Below are positions 1 to 10,003 of a stretch of DNA of 64,000 nt, piece by piece. Below the pieces are notes generated by a model. It ran no database searches, had not been told where the DNA came from, and saw only the letters and a program-made list of their open reading frames with translations. This DNA is from Planctomycetota bacterium (lineage in GTDB: Bacteria; Planctomycetota; Phycisphaerae; Phycisphaerales; SM1A02), in assembly GCA_022562915.1 (NCBI GenBank), contig JADFOJ010000002.1, positions 53,907 to 117,906 of the forward strand, given 5' to 3'. The position numbers were made by a program, and so were the translations under genes. Within the stretch, counting starts at the first letter, position 1, and each line of letters starts with the position of its first letter.

Positions 1-57
1 CAGTACGATCTGTCCATGGCCGGCAGGGCACCATCCCCCGACAGGATCAGCGCGGCC

Positions 58-1056
58 ATGCGCATCCTGGTACTGCACGGCAAGGAGCCGTATCTCATCG
101 CCTCGGCCTCGAAGCGCTATGAGAACCTGCTGCGAGAGGAGTTCGGGGACGTCGCCCGCGTCGAGCTTGACGGCGAGACGGCCGAACTCGCCGCCGTCCT
201 GGACGAGCTGCGCAGCTTCGCCCTCTTCGAGCCGCACAAGCTCGTCATCGTGGACGCCGCGGACAAGTTCCTGGCCTCACCGGCTCGCGACGATGACGGC
301 AAGAAGGCCGCCGGGAGCCCTCGCCGTCGGGCCCTGGAGGCGTATGCCGAGAACCCCGTGGCCCAGGCGTCCCTGCTCCTGCGGGCGGACACCTGGAGGC
401 CGGGCAAGCTCGACAAGATCGTTGCCGGGATCGGCGGACTTGTCATCAAGTTCGAGCCGCTGAAGGAGGCCCAGGCCGTCGCGTGGTGCGTGCAGGCGTG
501 TCCGCGGCACGGCGCGACCATCGAGCAGTCGGCGGCCGGGCTGCTCGTGCAGCGGGTGGGAACGGGGCTTGCCCGGCTGGACAACGAGCTGGCGAAACTG
601 GTCGCATTCGCCGGTTCGCGATCGATCGCGCCCGACGACGTCCGGGAGCTGGTCGGTTACAGCCGCCAGGAGCAGGCGTGGGACCTGCAGAGCGCGATCA
701 TGTCGGGTTCGGCGGCGCAGGCGTGCACGAAGTTGCGCGAACTGCTGGAGATCTCGCGGCTGGACGAGGCGCTGGTGACGTGGGCGATCACCGATCTGCT
801 GCGCCGCATCCACACGGCCGGCCAGTTGCTGCGCCGCGGCGAGCCCGAACAGAGCTTCCGGCATTCTCTGCGCCTGAACTTTCCGCCCGGCGACCGCATG
901 CTCCAGGTCGCTCGAAACGTCGAGCCGTCGCGGGTCGCCCGGCTCTTTGACGAAACCATGCGCACCGTTCACCGCACGAGGTCGGGGCTGGGAGATTCGG
1001 TGAGGAACCTTGAAGTCCTGACCGTGCGGGTGACCGATACCATCAAGTGCTTCTGA
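58..1056 (+). CDS. holA: DNA polymerase III subunit delta
   Basis: The product (332 aa) is the delta subunit of the clamp loader, which opens the beta clamp for loading on primed DNA. It begins MRILVLHGKEPYLI, the usual start of the family, and continues with the AAA-like N-terminal domain and an all-helical C-terminus (for example LARLDNELAKLVAFAG and WAITDLLRRIHTAGQLL). Delta lacks a functional P-loop, and none is seen here. The frame is open to the left window edge and has an ATG at 16, but I chose the ATG at 58 because it matches family starts. The stop overlaps the start of the next gene, so the two are probably co-transcribed. Confidence 0.9.
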   Translation: MRILVLHGKEPYLIASASKRYENLLREEFGDVARVELDGETAELAAVLDELRSFALFEPHKLVIVDAADKFLASPARDDDGKKAAGSPRRRALEAYAENPVAQASLLLRADTWRPGKLDKIVAGIGGLVIKFEPLKEAQAVAWCVQACPRHGATIEQSAAGLLVQRVGTGLARLDNELAKLVAFAGSRSIAPDDVRELVGYSRQEQAWDLQSAIMSGSAAQACTKLRELLEISRLDEALVTWAITDLLRRIHTAGQLLRRGEPEQSFRHSLRLNFPPGDRMLQVARNVEPSRVARLFDETMRTVHRTRSGLGDSVRNLEVLTVRVTDTIKCF

Positions 1057-2249
1057 TACAACGAGCCCTGCTCGCGGTGGCGATCGCGCCGGCCATGACG
1101 GTGCTGTCGGCGGGGTGCGCGGCCCGCTCGCACTCGATGTCGAAGCACCTGGCTTCTGCGGAGTCTCTTCCAGAGACATCCGAACTCGCCGAGCAGGCTC
1201 GTCGCGACGTCGAGCAGCTCCGCCTGCTGGAACCCTTCGGCGACCGGCGGGCGTCTGCCGAGCCGGCTCACGACGTGCCACCGGAGATCCAGTGGATACT
1301 CCCGCGGACCGACTCGCCCGCCGTCGAGGCGGACCTTGCAGAGGCCGCGCCGCGAGGTGAGCCCGTACAGACGGCGCTTCACAGCGACGGCCTGCCCGGT
1401 CCCTCGACGACCGAGTTTCCCCTGCCGATGCCCACCGAGCTTCCGGGTGGCAGCGTGGTCGCGGACCCGGACCCCCCCGACCCCCGGGACCCCCCGCACC
1501 CGGGCGCGGCCCCCGAGACGCTTCGCCGCCTCATCGTGGATCTCTCCGCCGAGCTGTACCGCCGCGGCGCCTACAGCGACATGCCGTTGCGCGAGCTCCT
1601 GCTGATTGGCGCGACCACGATGGTGACGCCGGATCGCGCGCTGATCCCGGAAGCGCTGCCCGGCCTCACGCAGCGCGAGCGCGAGATCGTCGGACTCATG
1701 CAGGACTTCTTTCGGCGACTCGGCCAGGAACTCGACGCCACCGGCGATCCGGAGGTTGTCGTGACGGCGATCATCGAGCTGGCCGCGGCCCTGCAGAAGC
1801 AGTCGAGCCTCGTCCTGCCGACGGTGTCGCTGTGCACGCGGGTCGGAGGCTTCGGTGACTACGACGAGTTCCCCCGCACCGAGCAGGGCCGATACACGTT
1901 CCTGGCCCACAGCGACCAGCAGGCGGTCGTGTACGTCGAGGTCGATGACTTCGTCAGCGAGCTCAACGACAAGGGCCAATGGGTCACCGAGCTCTCCCAG
2001 CAACTCGTGGTGTTCAGCGACCGCGACGGCATCCCCGTCTGGCGGGAAGACTGGCAGCTCGGCACCGACACGAGCAAGAACCGGCGCGCGGACTTCTTCA
2101 TCGTGCAGATCATCACGCTGCCGGAGCGACTGTCCGTCGGCCTGTACCAGCTCAAGATCCATGTCCGCGACAAGCGGTCGGGTGCGGAGGCCGAGGCGAT
2201 CGTCGAGTTCGAGATGGTGGCGGATCCCCGGATGGTCGACTCGCGCTAA
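1047..2249 (+). CDS. Predicted lipoprotein of unknown function
   Basis: This 400-residue protein starts at a GTG that overlaps the end of holA by 10 bases. Residues 1-24 form a lipoprotein signal with lipobox LSAGC (Cys24). A Pro/Asp/Glu-rich linker follows (about residues 120-155), then a helical middle region. The C-terminal third looks like an immunoglobulin-like beta domain ending GLYQLKIHVRDKRSGAEAEA, reminiscent of GWxTD-type or surface adhesion domains, but I cannot name the family. It should be anchored in a membrane and face the periplasm. Position between holA and pyrB suggests a shared transcript but gives no functional clue. Confidence 0.75.
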   Translation: MLLIQRALLAVAIAPAMTVLSAGCAARSHSMSKHLASAESLPETSELAEQARRDVEQLRLLEPFGDRRASAEPAHDVPPEIQWILPRTDSPAVEADLAEAAPRGEPVQTALHSDGLPGPSTTEFPLPMPTELPGGSVVADPDPPDPRDPPHPGAAPETLRRLIVDLSAELYRRGAYSDMPLRELLLIGATTMVTPDRALIPEALPGLTQREREIVGLMQDFFRRLGQELDATGDPEVVVTAIIELAAALQKQSSLVLPTVSLCTRVGGFGDYDEFPRTEQGRYTFLAHSDQQAVVYVEVDDFVSELNDKGQWVTELSQQLVVFSDRDGIPVWREDWQLGTDTSKNRRADFFIVQIITLPERLSVGLYQLKIHVRDKRSGAEAEAIVEFEMVADPRMVDSR

Positions 2250-2261
2250 GATCCATCGCTG

Positions 2262-3206
2262 ATGGCGCAGACCACCACCGGGCGCTTCGATCTGCTGGGG
2301 CTCGACGGCATGTCCGCCGACGAGCTGGGATCGCTGCTGGATGAGGCCGAGGGCTTCGTCGGGGCCGTCGAGCGAGGCGAGTCGTCGGAGCGTCTTGCCG
2401 GAAAGATAGTCGCCAACCTGTTCTTCGAGGACTCCACGCGGACCCGGTGCAGCTTCACCGTCGCCGCGGTCCGTCTCGGGGCTGCCACGCTCGACCTGAC
2501 CGGGGCCGGATCGAGCCTGAGCAAGGGCGAGTCGATGCTGGACACGGCGCTCAACGTCGAGGCGATGGGCGTCGACGCGATGGTCGTGCGCAGCGGGCGG
2601 TCCGGGACGCCGCACCTGGTCGCGCGGTCGGTCGGCTGCCCGGTCATCAATGCCGGAGACGGCCGGCACGAGCATCCCACGCAGGGGCTGCTGGACATCC
2701 TGACACTGCGCCGGCGCTGGGGCGACGTCGCCGGACGTACCGTCGTGATCGTCGGCGACATCGCCAACAGCCGGGTGGCGCGCTCCAACGTGCACGGGCT
2801 CACCACGCTCGGGGCGGACGTCCTGCTCGTCGGTCCGCCCGCACTGGTGCCGCACTCGTTCACGCAGATCGCGGCGGGTCCCGGCCGCGTCACCGTGAGC
2901 CACGACCTGGACGACGCGCTGCCGCGCGCCGACGCCGTCATGATGCTGCGCATCCAGTTGGAGCGGCACGACGACGGCGGGAGCGGTGCGATACCGCCGG
3001 ACTACCGCCGCCAGTACGGCCTGACCGTGGATCGCGCCGCCGGGCTCGAGGCCGACGTACCGGTCATGCACCCCGGACCCATGAACCGCGGCGTCGAGAT
3101 CGATTCGGAGGTCGCCGACGACCCCGCCCGCAGCGTGATCATGCAGCAGGTCACCCACGGCGTCGCGGTGCGCATGGCGGTTCTGAACAGGGCGATCGCG
3201 GGCTAG
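2262..3206 (+). CDS. pyrB: Aspartate carbamoyltransferase catalytic chain
   Basis: This 314-residue enzyme condenses carbamoyl phosphate with L-aspartate in pyrimidine biosynthesis. Diagnostic motifs are the carbamoyl-phosphate loop FFEDSTRTR (residues 54-62), the SLSKGES loop (about 86-92), HPTQGLLD (139-146) and the C-terminal HPGPMNRGVE with QVTHGVAVRMAVL. Length and motifs match PyrB rather than ornithine carbamoyltransferase. No regulatory chain gene is nearby. The start is 12 bases after the lipoprotein gene. The stop codon is followed directly by the first base of a 30-bp inverted repeat that probably ends the transcript. Confidence 0.95.
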   Translation: MAQTTTGRFDLLGLDGMSADELGSLLDEAEGFVGAVERGESSERLAGKIVANLFFEDSTRTRCSFTVAAVRLGAATLDLTGAGSSLSKGESMLDTALNVEAMGVDAMVVRSGRSGTPHLVARSVGCPVINAGDGRHEHPTQGLLDILTLRRRWGDVAGRTVVIVGDIANSRVARSNVHGLTTLGADVLLVGPPALVPHSFTQIAAGPGRVTVSHDLDDALPRADAVMMLRIQLERHDDGGSGAIPPDYRRQYGLTVDRAAGLEADVPVMHPGPMNRGVEIDSEVADDPARSVIMQQVTHGVAVRMAVLNRAIAG

Positions 3207-3298
3207 GAGAGAAAATAGACCGGGACTAATTTCCAGGCTGCCGTCACCGCGTTGCAGTGGGCCACCGGCTGGAAATTAGTCCCGGTCTATTTTCTCTC
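3207..3298. repeat. Long palindromic element, core-family copy A
   Basis: A perfect 30-bp inverted repeat (3207-3236 with 3269-3298) encloses a 32-base loop. The arm contains AAAATAGACCGGGACTAATT, whose AGACCGGGA core recurs at 8.85, 17.49 and 37.11 kb. The left arm starts on the base immediately after the pyrB stop codon. It can fold into a very stable hairpin and may act as a transcription terminator or mRNA 3'-end protector. The outermost bases of the arms are not shared with the other copies. Confidence 0.85.
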
Positions 3299-3403
3299 GC
3301 TCAACCGTGCCACACAGAGATTCTGCCGAGGGCGCCGAAGTACGCAAGGATGGCACAATTGACGCCGTCGCGACCTGGCACCGCAGGGGGGTACACTTCC
3401 GCC

Positions 3404-3988
3404 ATGGGCGCACAAGGTCTGCTTCTGGTCATCTCCGGACCGTCGGGCTCCGGCAAGACGAGCATTGCCCGGGCCGTCGAGAAGCGCCTCGGCGCCGTTT
3501 TCAGTGTCTCGGCAACGACGCGGCCCAGGTTCCTCAACGAGCGCCGCGGCCGTGATTATGAATACCTCTCCGAGCAGGCGTTCGAGGAACTGGTCGAGCG
3601 CGGGGCGTTCCTGGAGCACGCGCGGGTCTACGGCCGGCACCGGTACGGCACGCCGCGCGAGCCGGTCCGGCGTTCTCTCGACGAGGGGCGGCTGGTGATC
3701 CTCGACATCGACGTGCAGGGAGCACTCCAGGTCAGACAGGCGATGCCTGACGCCCTGCTGGTGTTCGTCATGCCTCCCGGTGACGAGGAACTCGAACAGA
3801 GGTTGCGCGCCCGCGGTCGCGACGACGAGCAGAGCATTCAGTTCAGGCTCGCCGAGGCGCGGCGGGAGATCGAGGTGGGGCTGCACAGCGGGGCGTACGA
3901 CGAGCAGATCGTCAACGACGACCTCGACCGCGCCGTTGACGAGGCGTGCCGGATGGCGCAACAGCGCCGTGCGGCCGGGGGTGCGTGA
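3404..3988 (+). CDS. gmk: Guanylate kinase
   Basis: This 194-residue kinase phosphorylates GMP to GDP. The P-loop GPSGSGKT lies at residues 11-18. The GMP-binding region begins SATTRPRF and includes RGRDYEYLS, followed by ERGAFLEHARVYGRHRYGTP and ILDIDVQGALQVR. An in-frame ATG upstream (3257) would put the start inside the palindromic element, so ATG 3404 is preferred; it gives the usual family N-terminus. The gene is followed two bases later by the GTG of a secreted-protein gene. No omega-subunit gene (rpoZ), a frequent neighbour elsewhere, is present here. Confidence 0.93.
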   Translation: MGAQGLLLVISGPSGSGKTSIARAVEKRLGAVFSVSATTRPRFLNERRGRDYEYLSEQAFEELVERGAFLEHARVYGRHRYGTPREPVRRSLDEGRLVILDIDVQGALQVRQAMPDALLVFVMPPGDEELEQRLRARGRDDEQSIQFRLAEARREIEVGLHSGAYDEQIVNDDLDRAVDEACRMAQQRRAAGGA

Positions 3989-3990
3989 CA

Positions 3991-5703
3991 GTGCACGGCT
4001 CGCTCGGTGCAGTCCGGCTGGTCGTGCTGTCCTGCGTGTACGGGTGCTTCCCGGTCGAGGCCGGGGCGGGGCCGATGCACGGCCCGCGCTGCGCGGTGCC
4101 CGACCCGCTGGCGGTCCGCGGCGGCGTGCTGATGGTCCCGCTGGTTGCGGACCGGCCGGGCAGCGACTGGCCGCGGACACTCGTCCTGATCGCCGACGAC
4201 GGCCGGCGGCTGCCCGGCATCGTCTCCTGGGTGCACCCGCAGACGGGTGACGCTGCCGCCGGGTGGACCTCGGATCCGCGCGGCCTGGCGGTGCGCCGGA
4301 TCGAACCATCCGACGACACGAACGTCGAGTCCGGCAGCAGGCCGTTCCTGCTGACGCCGCTGCCCATCGATTGCCGCGGAACACTTCGTCTCGGTCGCCA
4401 ACGGATCGAGCCGCGGTGGCTCGATGCCGTGGACCGGGCTGTTCCGGATGGGCCCGTACTGGAATTGTCGGACTCGCTGAACCGCCCGGACCCGGTCTCG
4501 CCCCTGGAGTACTGGCGGTGGGTTCAACTGGCGGGGCGCCTCGACACGGCGCCTCCGCCGGCGGAACTGTACGGTGAGGTGGGATCCCTGGTGGCGCGGC
4601 ACTACTCGGATCTCTGGCGCATAGGCCTGTTGCGGTTGGGCCGCGCCGATCCCGATGCACTGCACCGCTGCCTGAACCTGCTATTGCGCATCTGCTACGA
4701 CGGACCGCAGGCGTTCGCGGCGTGGGTCGTCGATCCGGGTGAAATCGGCAGCCTGCTGCAGGTCCTGGTCGACCTCGATCGGTCCGACGGGGAGCTCGTC
4801 GAGGCCGTCGAGCAGTGGGCCGGTCGCCAGGGGCCGCTGGTGCTGCGCGTCGTGCCCCGGGACCCGTTCGCCGTGGCGGTGGCCGTCGCCAACCGCAGCC
4901 GTCTTGTCATCGAGGCGAGCTTCCAATGGCTGGGGTCGTCCGAGGTCGCCGCGACCATGTCCCTGGCGCCCGGCGTCCTGCACCGGGTGGAGGTGCCCAG
5001 GTCCGCCCGCTGGAACCGGCCGGGTGGGGTGGACCTCGCCCGGGCTCGGGCCCGGGGTCATGGCGACGTGCAGGTGCTGCTGGTGGAAGCCGCCGGCAAA
5101 GTGACGCAGATGACCTTTCCGACGGGGCCGTTGCAGGCCGAACCGCCCGGCGTGGGTTTCGAGCTGCGGCCGCCGCTGACGCTCGCGGAGGTACAGTCGG
5201 GCCGGCGCTCCGGCGGCGCGGGCCGGCGTACGACGTTCCTCCAGCTTCGACGGAGGCATTCCCGGTGGGAGATCTTCCTGGAGTGCCGTCGCCCCGGCCG
5301 GCTTCCGCGCGCGGCTGATCTTGCGGGACTTCGCGACGCCGCGGAGATGCGCGGACGCGAAGCGATCACGCTCCTGCTCGGTGCCACGCCGGCGTCGGTG
5401 GTGCTGGCCGTGCCGGAGACGGGTGACTACCGGCTCTTTCGGGGGTCCGACGACGGGACCCTGGAGATCCATCGGCAGTCGTATGCCGACCGGTGGTACT
5501 GCCGCATCGTCGTGCCGCAGCGCTGGCTGCCCACGGAGGCCGAATACCTGTTGATCGGGGCGACCCGCACGCACGATGACAGCGACCTCATGGAGACCGG
5601 ACCGTTCGCGTCGTTGCCGTGGCGCCCCGATCCCGGCCGGGCGGTGATCGATCTGCGAAGCTGGACGGACATCACGCCGGACGGCAACTCGAGCGCTCCG
5701 TAG
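3991..5703 (+). CDS. Secreted protein of unknown function
   Basis: The frame is open from an ATG at 3946 inside gmk, but a GTG at 3991, two bases after the gmk stop, gives a signal-peptide-like start (LGAVRLVVLSCVYGCFPVEAGA) and is preferred (570 aa). The protein has an N-terminal beta-rich part that might bind a surface, a helical middle (about residues 230-280, YSDLWRIGLLRLGRADPDAL), and a C-terminal beta-rich part. No catalytic motif or named domain is recognised. The coupled start suggests translation together with gmk. It converges on the beta-barrel gene, with a repeat between them. Confidence 0.7.
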   Translation: MHGSLGAVRLVVLSCVYGCFPVEAGAGPMHGPRCAVPDPLAVRGGVLMVPLVADRPGSDWPRTLVLIADDGRRLPGIVSWVHPQTGDAAAGWTSDPRGLAVRRIEPSDDTNVESGSRPFLLTPLPIDCRGTLRLGRQRIEPRWLDAVDRAVPDGPVLELSDSLNRPDPVSPLEYWRWVQLAGRLDTAPPPAELYGEVGSLVARHYSDLWRIGLLRLGRADPDALHRCLNLLLRICYDGPQAFAAWVVDPGEIGSLLQVLVDLDRSDGELVEAVEQWAGRQGPLVLRVVPRDPFAVAVAVANRSRLVIEASFQWLGSSEVAATMSLAPGVLHRVEVPRSARWNRPGGVDLARARARGHGDVQVLLVEAAGKVTQMTFPTGPLQAEPPGVGFELRPPLTLAEVQSGRRSGGAGRRTTFLQLRRRHSRWEIFLECRRPGRLPRAADLAGLRDAAEMRGREAITLLLGATPASVVLAVPETGDYRLFRGSDDGTLEIHRQSYADRWYCRIVVPQRWLPTEAEYLLIGATRTHDDSDLMETGPFASLPWRPDPGRAVIDLRSWTDITPDGNSSAP

Positions 5704-5722
5704 CGGTCCTTTGGGAAAAGAC

Positions 5723-5816
5723 GGGGTGGCACGGTCGACCGAGTCATCCCGGCGACGAGGTCGCCCGTGGAGCGACGATCGAAGACACGGGCGAGCAAGC
5801 TCGACCGTGCCACCCC
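5723..5816. repeat. GGTGGCACGG repeat family, copy 1
   Basis: This 94-bp element has terminal inverted repeats GGGGTGGCACGGTCGA and its exact reverse complement, with an inner dyad (CGCCCGTG / CACGGGCG). It fills the gap between two convergent genes and stops six bases before the stop codon of the minus-strand gene. Copies at 24472-24566 and 49805-49907 share the ends and inner segments. It could serve as a bidirectional terminator hairpin. Confidence 0.85.
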
Positions 5817-5821
5817 TCATT

Positions 5822-6796
5822 TTAGAAATTCACGCGAACCGTGAAGGCGACCGTCGGAGCGAGGTCGGTGTCGTCACTGCCGAGCCGTCTGCCGCGGGAA
5901 TTGTCGAGCTCGAACGAGGTCCCTGCAACGAACCCGGCGTAGAGATCCGCGGAGATTCGGTCGTTGAAGCGGTAGGACAACCGGACCCACATGGGGAAGC
6001 TGGAATCCTCGCCGACGCCGCCCGGCGCGACACCGGTGTCGTCGAGGCGGAAGCGGCGGAACTCGTACCGGAAGCCCGCCGCCGCTTCGTACTGCTCGGC
6101 GAACGCCCACACGAACTCGAGGCCGGTGAAGGCGAGGCCCACCGGTCCGGCCACCGAGGTCAGCTTCATGTCGTCGGTGATCGTCCAGTCCAGGAACAGC
6201 ACCGGGTACACCAGCACACTGTCCTCGAGCTGTGACGAGACGCCGATGCCGCCGCCCCAGGCAAGGTTGTCGCCGGAGCGGATCAGGACACCGGCGAACC
6301 CGCCGCCGGTGACGGCATCGTTCCAGGACGCGCCGCTCTCACGCGACCACATGACGAACGGGCCGAAGATCACCGCGAGGTCGCTGTTCACCCACCACTG
6401 GAACCGGGCGTCCATCTCCAGCGTGGTGATGTCGCTCCACGGATCGCCGCCCAGCTTCACGGCGTTCGAGAAGTCGTAGTCATCGAAGAGGTACCGGAGG
6501 TTGAGGTCCAGTCGCCAGTCGGCGGCGATCTCCGTCTGCGCATTCAGTTCCAGGCCGACCCGGTCGACGCTGAAGTCGCCCCCGCCGTCGATGTCGGTCT
6601 CGAAGAGGCCCTGGTACCCGGCGGAGATCGAGAACCGCAGATCGTTGCCGCCGGAAGACGCGTCCAGCGGCGTGGTGAGCTGCGCCGTCTCTCCGATGTT
6701 CCGGGCCGTGCACGGCACGGCAGCCGCAACGGTCAGTGCGACGATGATGGCGGCCGGTCGTGTTCCGTTGGCTGGTGTGTTCACGGCAACTCCCAC
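5822..6796 (-). CDS. Outer-membrane beta-barrel protein (DUF6268-like)
   Basis: This 324-residue protein has an N-terminal signal (AAIIVALTVAAAVPCTA) and alternating aromatic/polar strands throughout, such as WRLDLNLRYLFDDYDF and MWVRLSYRFNDRISADLYAGF. It ends in VRVNF, a C-terminal phenylalanine typical of proteins recognised by the BAM complex. The pattern resembles DUF6268 beta-barrels common in planctomycetes. The start is a GTG at 6796; a second GTG at 6784 has a closer GGGAG ribosome site and may be the real one. A repeat sits directly after its stop. Confidence 0.75.
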   Translation of the reverse strand: MGVAVNTPANGTRPAAIIVALTVAAAVPCTARNIGETAQLTTPLDASSGGNDLRFSISAGYQGLFETDIDGGGDFSVDRVGLELNAQTEIAADWRLDLNLRYLFDDYDFSNAVKLGGDPWSDITTLEMDARFQWWVNSDLAVIFGPFVMWSRESGASWNDAVTGGGFAGVLIRSGDNLAWGGGIGVSSQLEDSVLVYPVLFLDWTITDDMKLTSVAGPVGLAFTGLEFVWAFAEQYEAAAGFRYEFRRFRLDDTGVAPGGVGEDSSFPMWVRLSYRFNDRISADLYAGFVAGTSFELDNSRGRRLGSDDTDLAPTVAFTVRVNF

Positions 6797-6869
6797 ACAA
6801 GATCCCTCTGGAAGGCTCCATCGGTATCGCCCTGTTGGAGGAGGTACTTTTGTTGGAATCGGCTCTCGG

Positions 6870-8819
6870 TCACGTGCCGCGGATGCGCATGCAGTAGACC
6901 ACCCACTCCGCCAGCAGAAGGGCCAGGGCGATGGCGACGAGGGCCGGCCACAGTTCCAGCGGGGCCGCGTCGCCGACCGCTCCCGCCGTGGTCTCGATGG
7001 CGTTGACGCGCACCGACCGCCGCGGCCGGATGTCCGATTCCTGGTCGCTGAGCATGCTGACGGCGACCCGGTCCATCGGCGGCCGGGCTCCGCGGACGCG
7101 ATACAGCCCCACGCGGCGCAATGGCGGCAGCGTGGCCAGGCCCCCCGGCGTCACCTCGACGGTCGCTGTCAGCGGGCCCTCGATGACCATCTCGGTGACG
7201 TCCGGTCCGGCCCGGGCCGTGATCGCGTCGCCGGGACGAAACGAGATCGCGGCTTCACCCGCCGCGCCGAGCAGGTGGTCCAGCACGTTCTGGAGGAACA
7301 CCGTGATGCTGACGTCCATCGGCCAGTTGCTCCGGGTCATTTCGAAACCGACCGCCACGTGACGGTCCGGCCCGCCGTCCCTGGAGGCGATCACCGGCCC
7401 GCCCGGACCGAACGCCAGGGCCGTCCATTGCTCCGGAAGGTCATAGCCTCCGAAGCCCGCGTACACCAGGCCGTCCAGCGACACGTGCCGCATGACCGGG
7501 TGCAGCCGGTCCCAGCTCAGCACGCGCACGGCGCCGGTGGCGGGGGGCTCGTGCAACCGTAGTCCCGGCGGCACCGCGCCGAGCGTGAGCGTGGGCAGCG
7601 GTGGTAGTACCGGCGGGGCCACGCGGTCGAAGATGACCAGGTCGAGGTCGCCGGCCGACCAGGGGAGTTCCAGTTCGCCGTCGCCCGTCCCGGCGGGAAT
7701 CACCACGAGCCGCTGCGGCTCCATCGCCTCCAGCAGCCCGACCAGGAAACGATCCGGCGCGGACCCCGCGTGGACCACACCGATGCGCGGCGAGGCAGGC
7801 GGTCGTATGACAAGTGCCGCGGTATTGTCGGCAGCCAGATCGTCCGGACGGCCGCAGGTCAGCGACAGTACCGCCGACGACGGGATGTCCTGCGAGGCCG
7901 TGTATGCCGCCTCGCCGGGACCCTGCGCCGTCGCACCAGGCACGGTCAGCGACGTGGTCTGGACGGGTCTCCCGTCGACACGCAGGGTCACCGCGGTGTC
8001 GATGGTCGCCGGGCCGGCGTTGACCAGCCGCGCAAAGACCAGGAGCCGGCCGGGTTGGCGGTAATCGCGCCTGGCGCTGAAGGCCGCGATACCCAGATTG
8101 TCCACGGGCGTCCCCTCCGGCGGGCCGATTCCGACGAACCGCAACGCCCCGGCGGGAAGCAGGAAGCCGCGGTCGCTCTGCGCGCCGGTGCCGAGGTCGC
8201 CATCGGAAAACAACACGATGTCCGGCGGCGCCTCGTCGACCGTCTCGTCGCGCACCGCAAAAGCAGCCGCGAGGTCAAGGGCGGCCTCGAGGTCCGCCTG
8301 CTCATCGGTCGGCTCGATCGCGTCGATCGCATCCAGAAGCAGTCGCCGGTTCGACTCGAAGCCGCTGTACAGTCGCGGCGTGGCCGCGAAGGCGACCACC
8401 ATCAGTTGCGCAGGCTCGCTGCGGCGCACCAGGCGGTCGACGGTCTCGCGCGCGGCGTCCCTCGCCGCGTCGAGGCGGCTGCGGTGTGTTGCCCCCACCC
8501 CGGCCGGCGCGTTCATCGACGCGCTGCGGTCGATGAGCAGGATGATCCGCGACGCGGCGCCGCGACCGGTCTGCACGACCGGCCGTGCCAGTGCCGCGAG
8601 CAGTACGGCGACGAGCAACATCTGCAGGAGCAGGAGCAATGACCACCGCAGTCGCTGGAAGGGGACGTTGGCCTGGAGATCCTCGGTGGCGGTGCGCCAC
8701 AGGATCGTGCTCGCCATCCGCAAGGTCTGCCGCCGCAGCTTGAGGAAGTACAGCAGCACCAGCAACGGCACCGCGACGGCGGCCCCGAGCAGCGCGGACC
8801 ATGGCGTGAGAAAAGACAC
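6870..8819 (-). CDS. batA: BatA-like membrane protein with von Willebrand factor A domain
   Basis: This 649-residue protein begins with the BatA-type membrane segment SFLTPWSALLGAAVAVPLLV and a second helix at about residues 60-78. A VWA domain follows, with MIDAS motif DRSAS at 97-101 and a late FSDGD. A large periplasmic part and a final membrane helix (LWPALVAIALALLLAEWVVY) complete it. BatA proteins are thought to work with MoxR ATPases as metal-dependent chaperone or cell-envelope stress systems. moxR lies upstream on the same strand, but the DUF58 gene that usually separates them is missing. The GTG start and its GGAG site lie inside a 61-bp palindromic stem. Confidence 0.85.
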   Translation of the reverse strand: MSFLTPWSALLGAAVAVPLLVLLYFLKLRRQTLRMASTILWRTATEDLQANVPFQRLRWSLLLLLQMLLVAVLLAALARPVVQTGRGAASRIILLIDRSASMNAPAGVGATHRSRLDAARDAARETVDRLVRRSEPAQLMVVAFAATPRLYSGFESNRRLLLDAIDAIEPTDEQADLEAALDLAAAFAVRDETVDEAPPDIVLFSDGDLGTGAQSDRGFLLPAGALRFVGIGPPEGTPVDNLGIAAFSARRDYRQPGRLLVFARLVNAGPATIDTAVTLRVDGRPVQTTSLTVPGATAQGPGEAAYTASQDIPSSAVLSLTCGRPDDLAADNTAALVIRPPASPRIGVVHAGSAPDRFLVGLLEAMEPQRLVVIPAGTGDGELELPWSAGDLDLVIFDRVAPPVLPPLPTLTLGAVPPGLRLHEPPATGAVRVLSWDRLHPVMRHVSLDGLVYAGFGGYDLPEQWTALAFGPGGPVIASRDGGPDRHVAVGFEMTRSNWPMDVSITVFLQNVLDHLLGAAGEAAISFRPGDAITARAGPDVTEMVIEGPLTATVEVTPGGLATLPPLRRVGLYRVRGARPPMDRVAVSMLSDQESDIRPRRSVRVNAIETTAGAVGDAAPLELWPALVAIALALLLAEWVVYCMRIRGT

Positions 8820-8954
8820 GGGAGAAAAAACTCCGGGGGAAAAAGAGACCGGGTCTCATTTTCTACGGCGATGTTCGCCGACCAAAGTAAGACCCACGCC
8901 GAAAATGAGTCCCGGTCTCTTTTTCCCCCGGAGTTTTTTCTCCCGTGTCTTTTC

Positions 8955-8961
<7 letters not shown>
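8803..8961. repeat. Long palindromic element, core-family copy B
   Basis: Arms 8803-8863 and 8901-8961 are 61-bp reverse complements with one mismatch, around a 37-base loop. The core AGAGACCGGG recurs in the other copies. The right arm includes the moxR stop codon (8955-8957) and the left arm includes the batA GTG (8817-8819) and its GGAG site. In a moxR-batA transcript the batA start region would pair with the moxR 3' end. Confidence 0.9.
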
Positions 8962-9971
<1,010 letters not shown>

Positions 9972-10003
9972 GGGGTTCTCCCGATGATGGACGAGCCATC
10001 GTA

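Noticed and set aside
969..3158. 729-codon minus-strand frame antisense to the lipoprotein and pyrB genes
   Set aside because: Low-complexity Arg/Asp/Gly/His composition without domains, and pyrB is clearly coding on the other strand.
3257..3403. N-terminal extension of guanylate kinase
   Set aside because: It lies in the palindrome and gap, and family members begin at MGAQGLLLVISGPSG.
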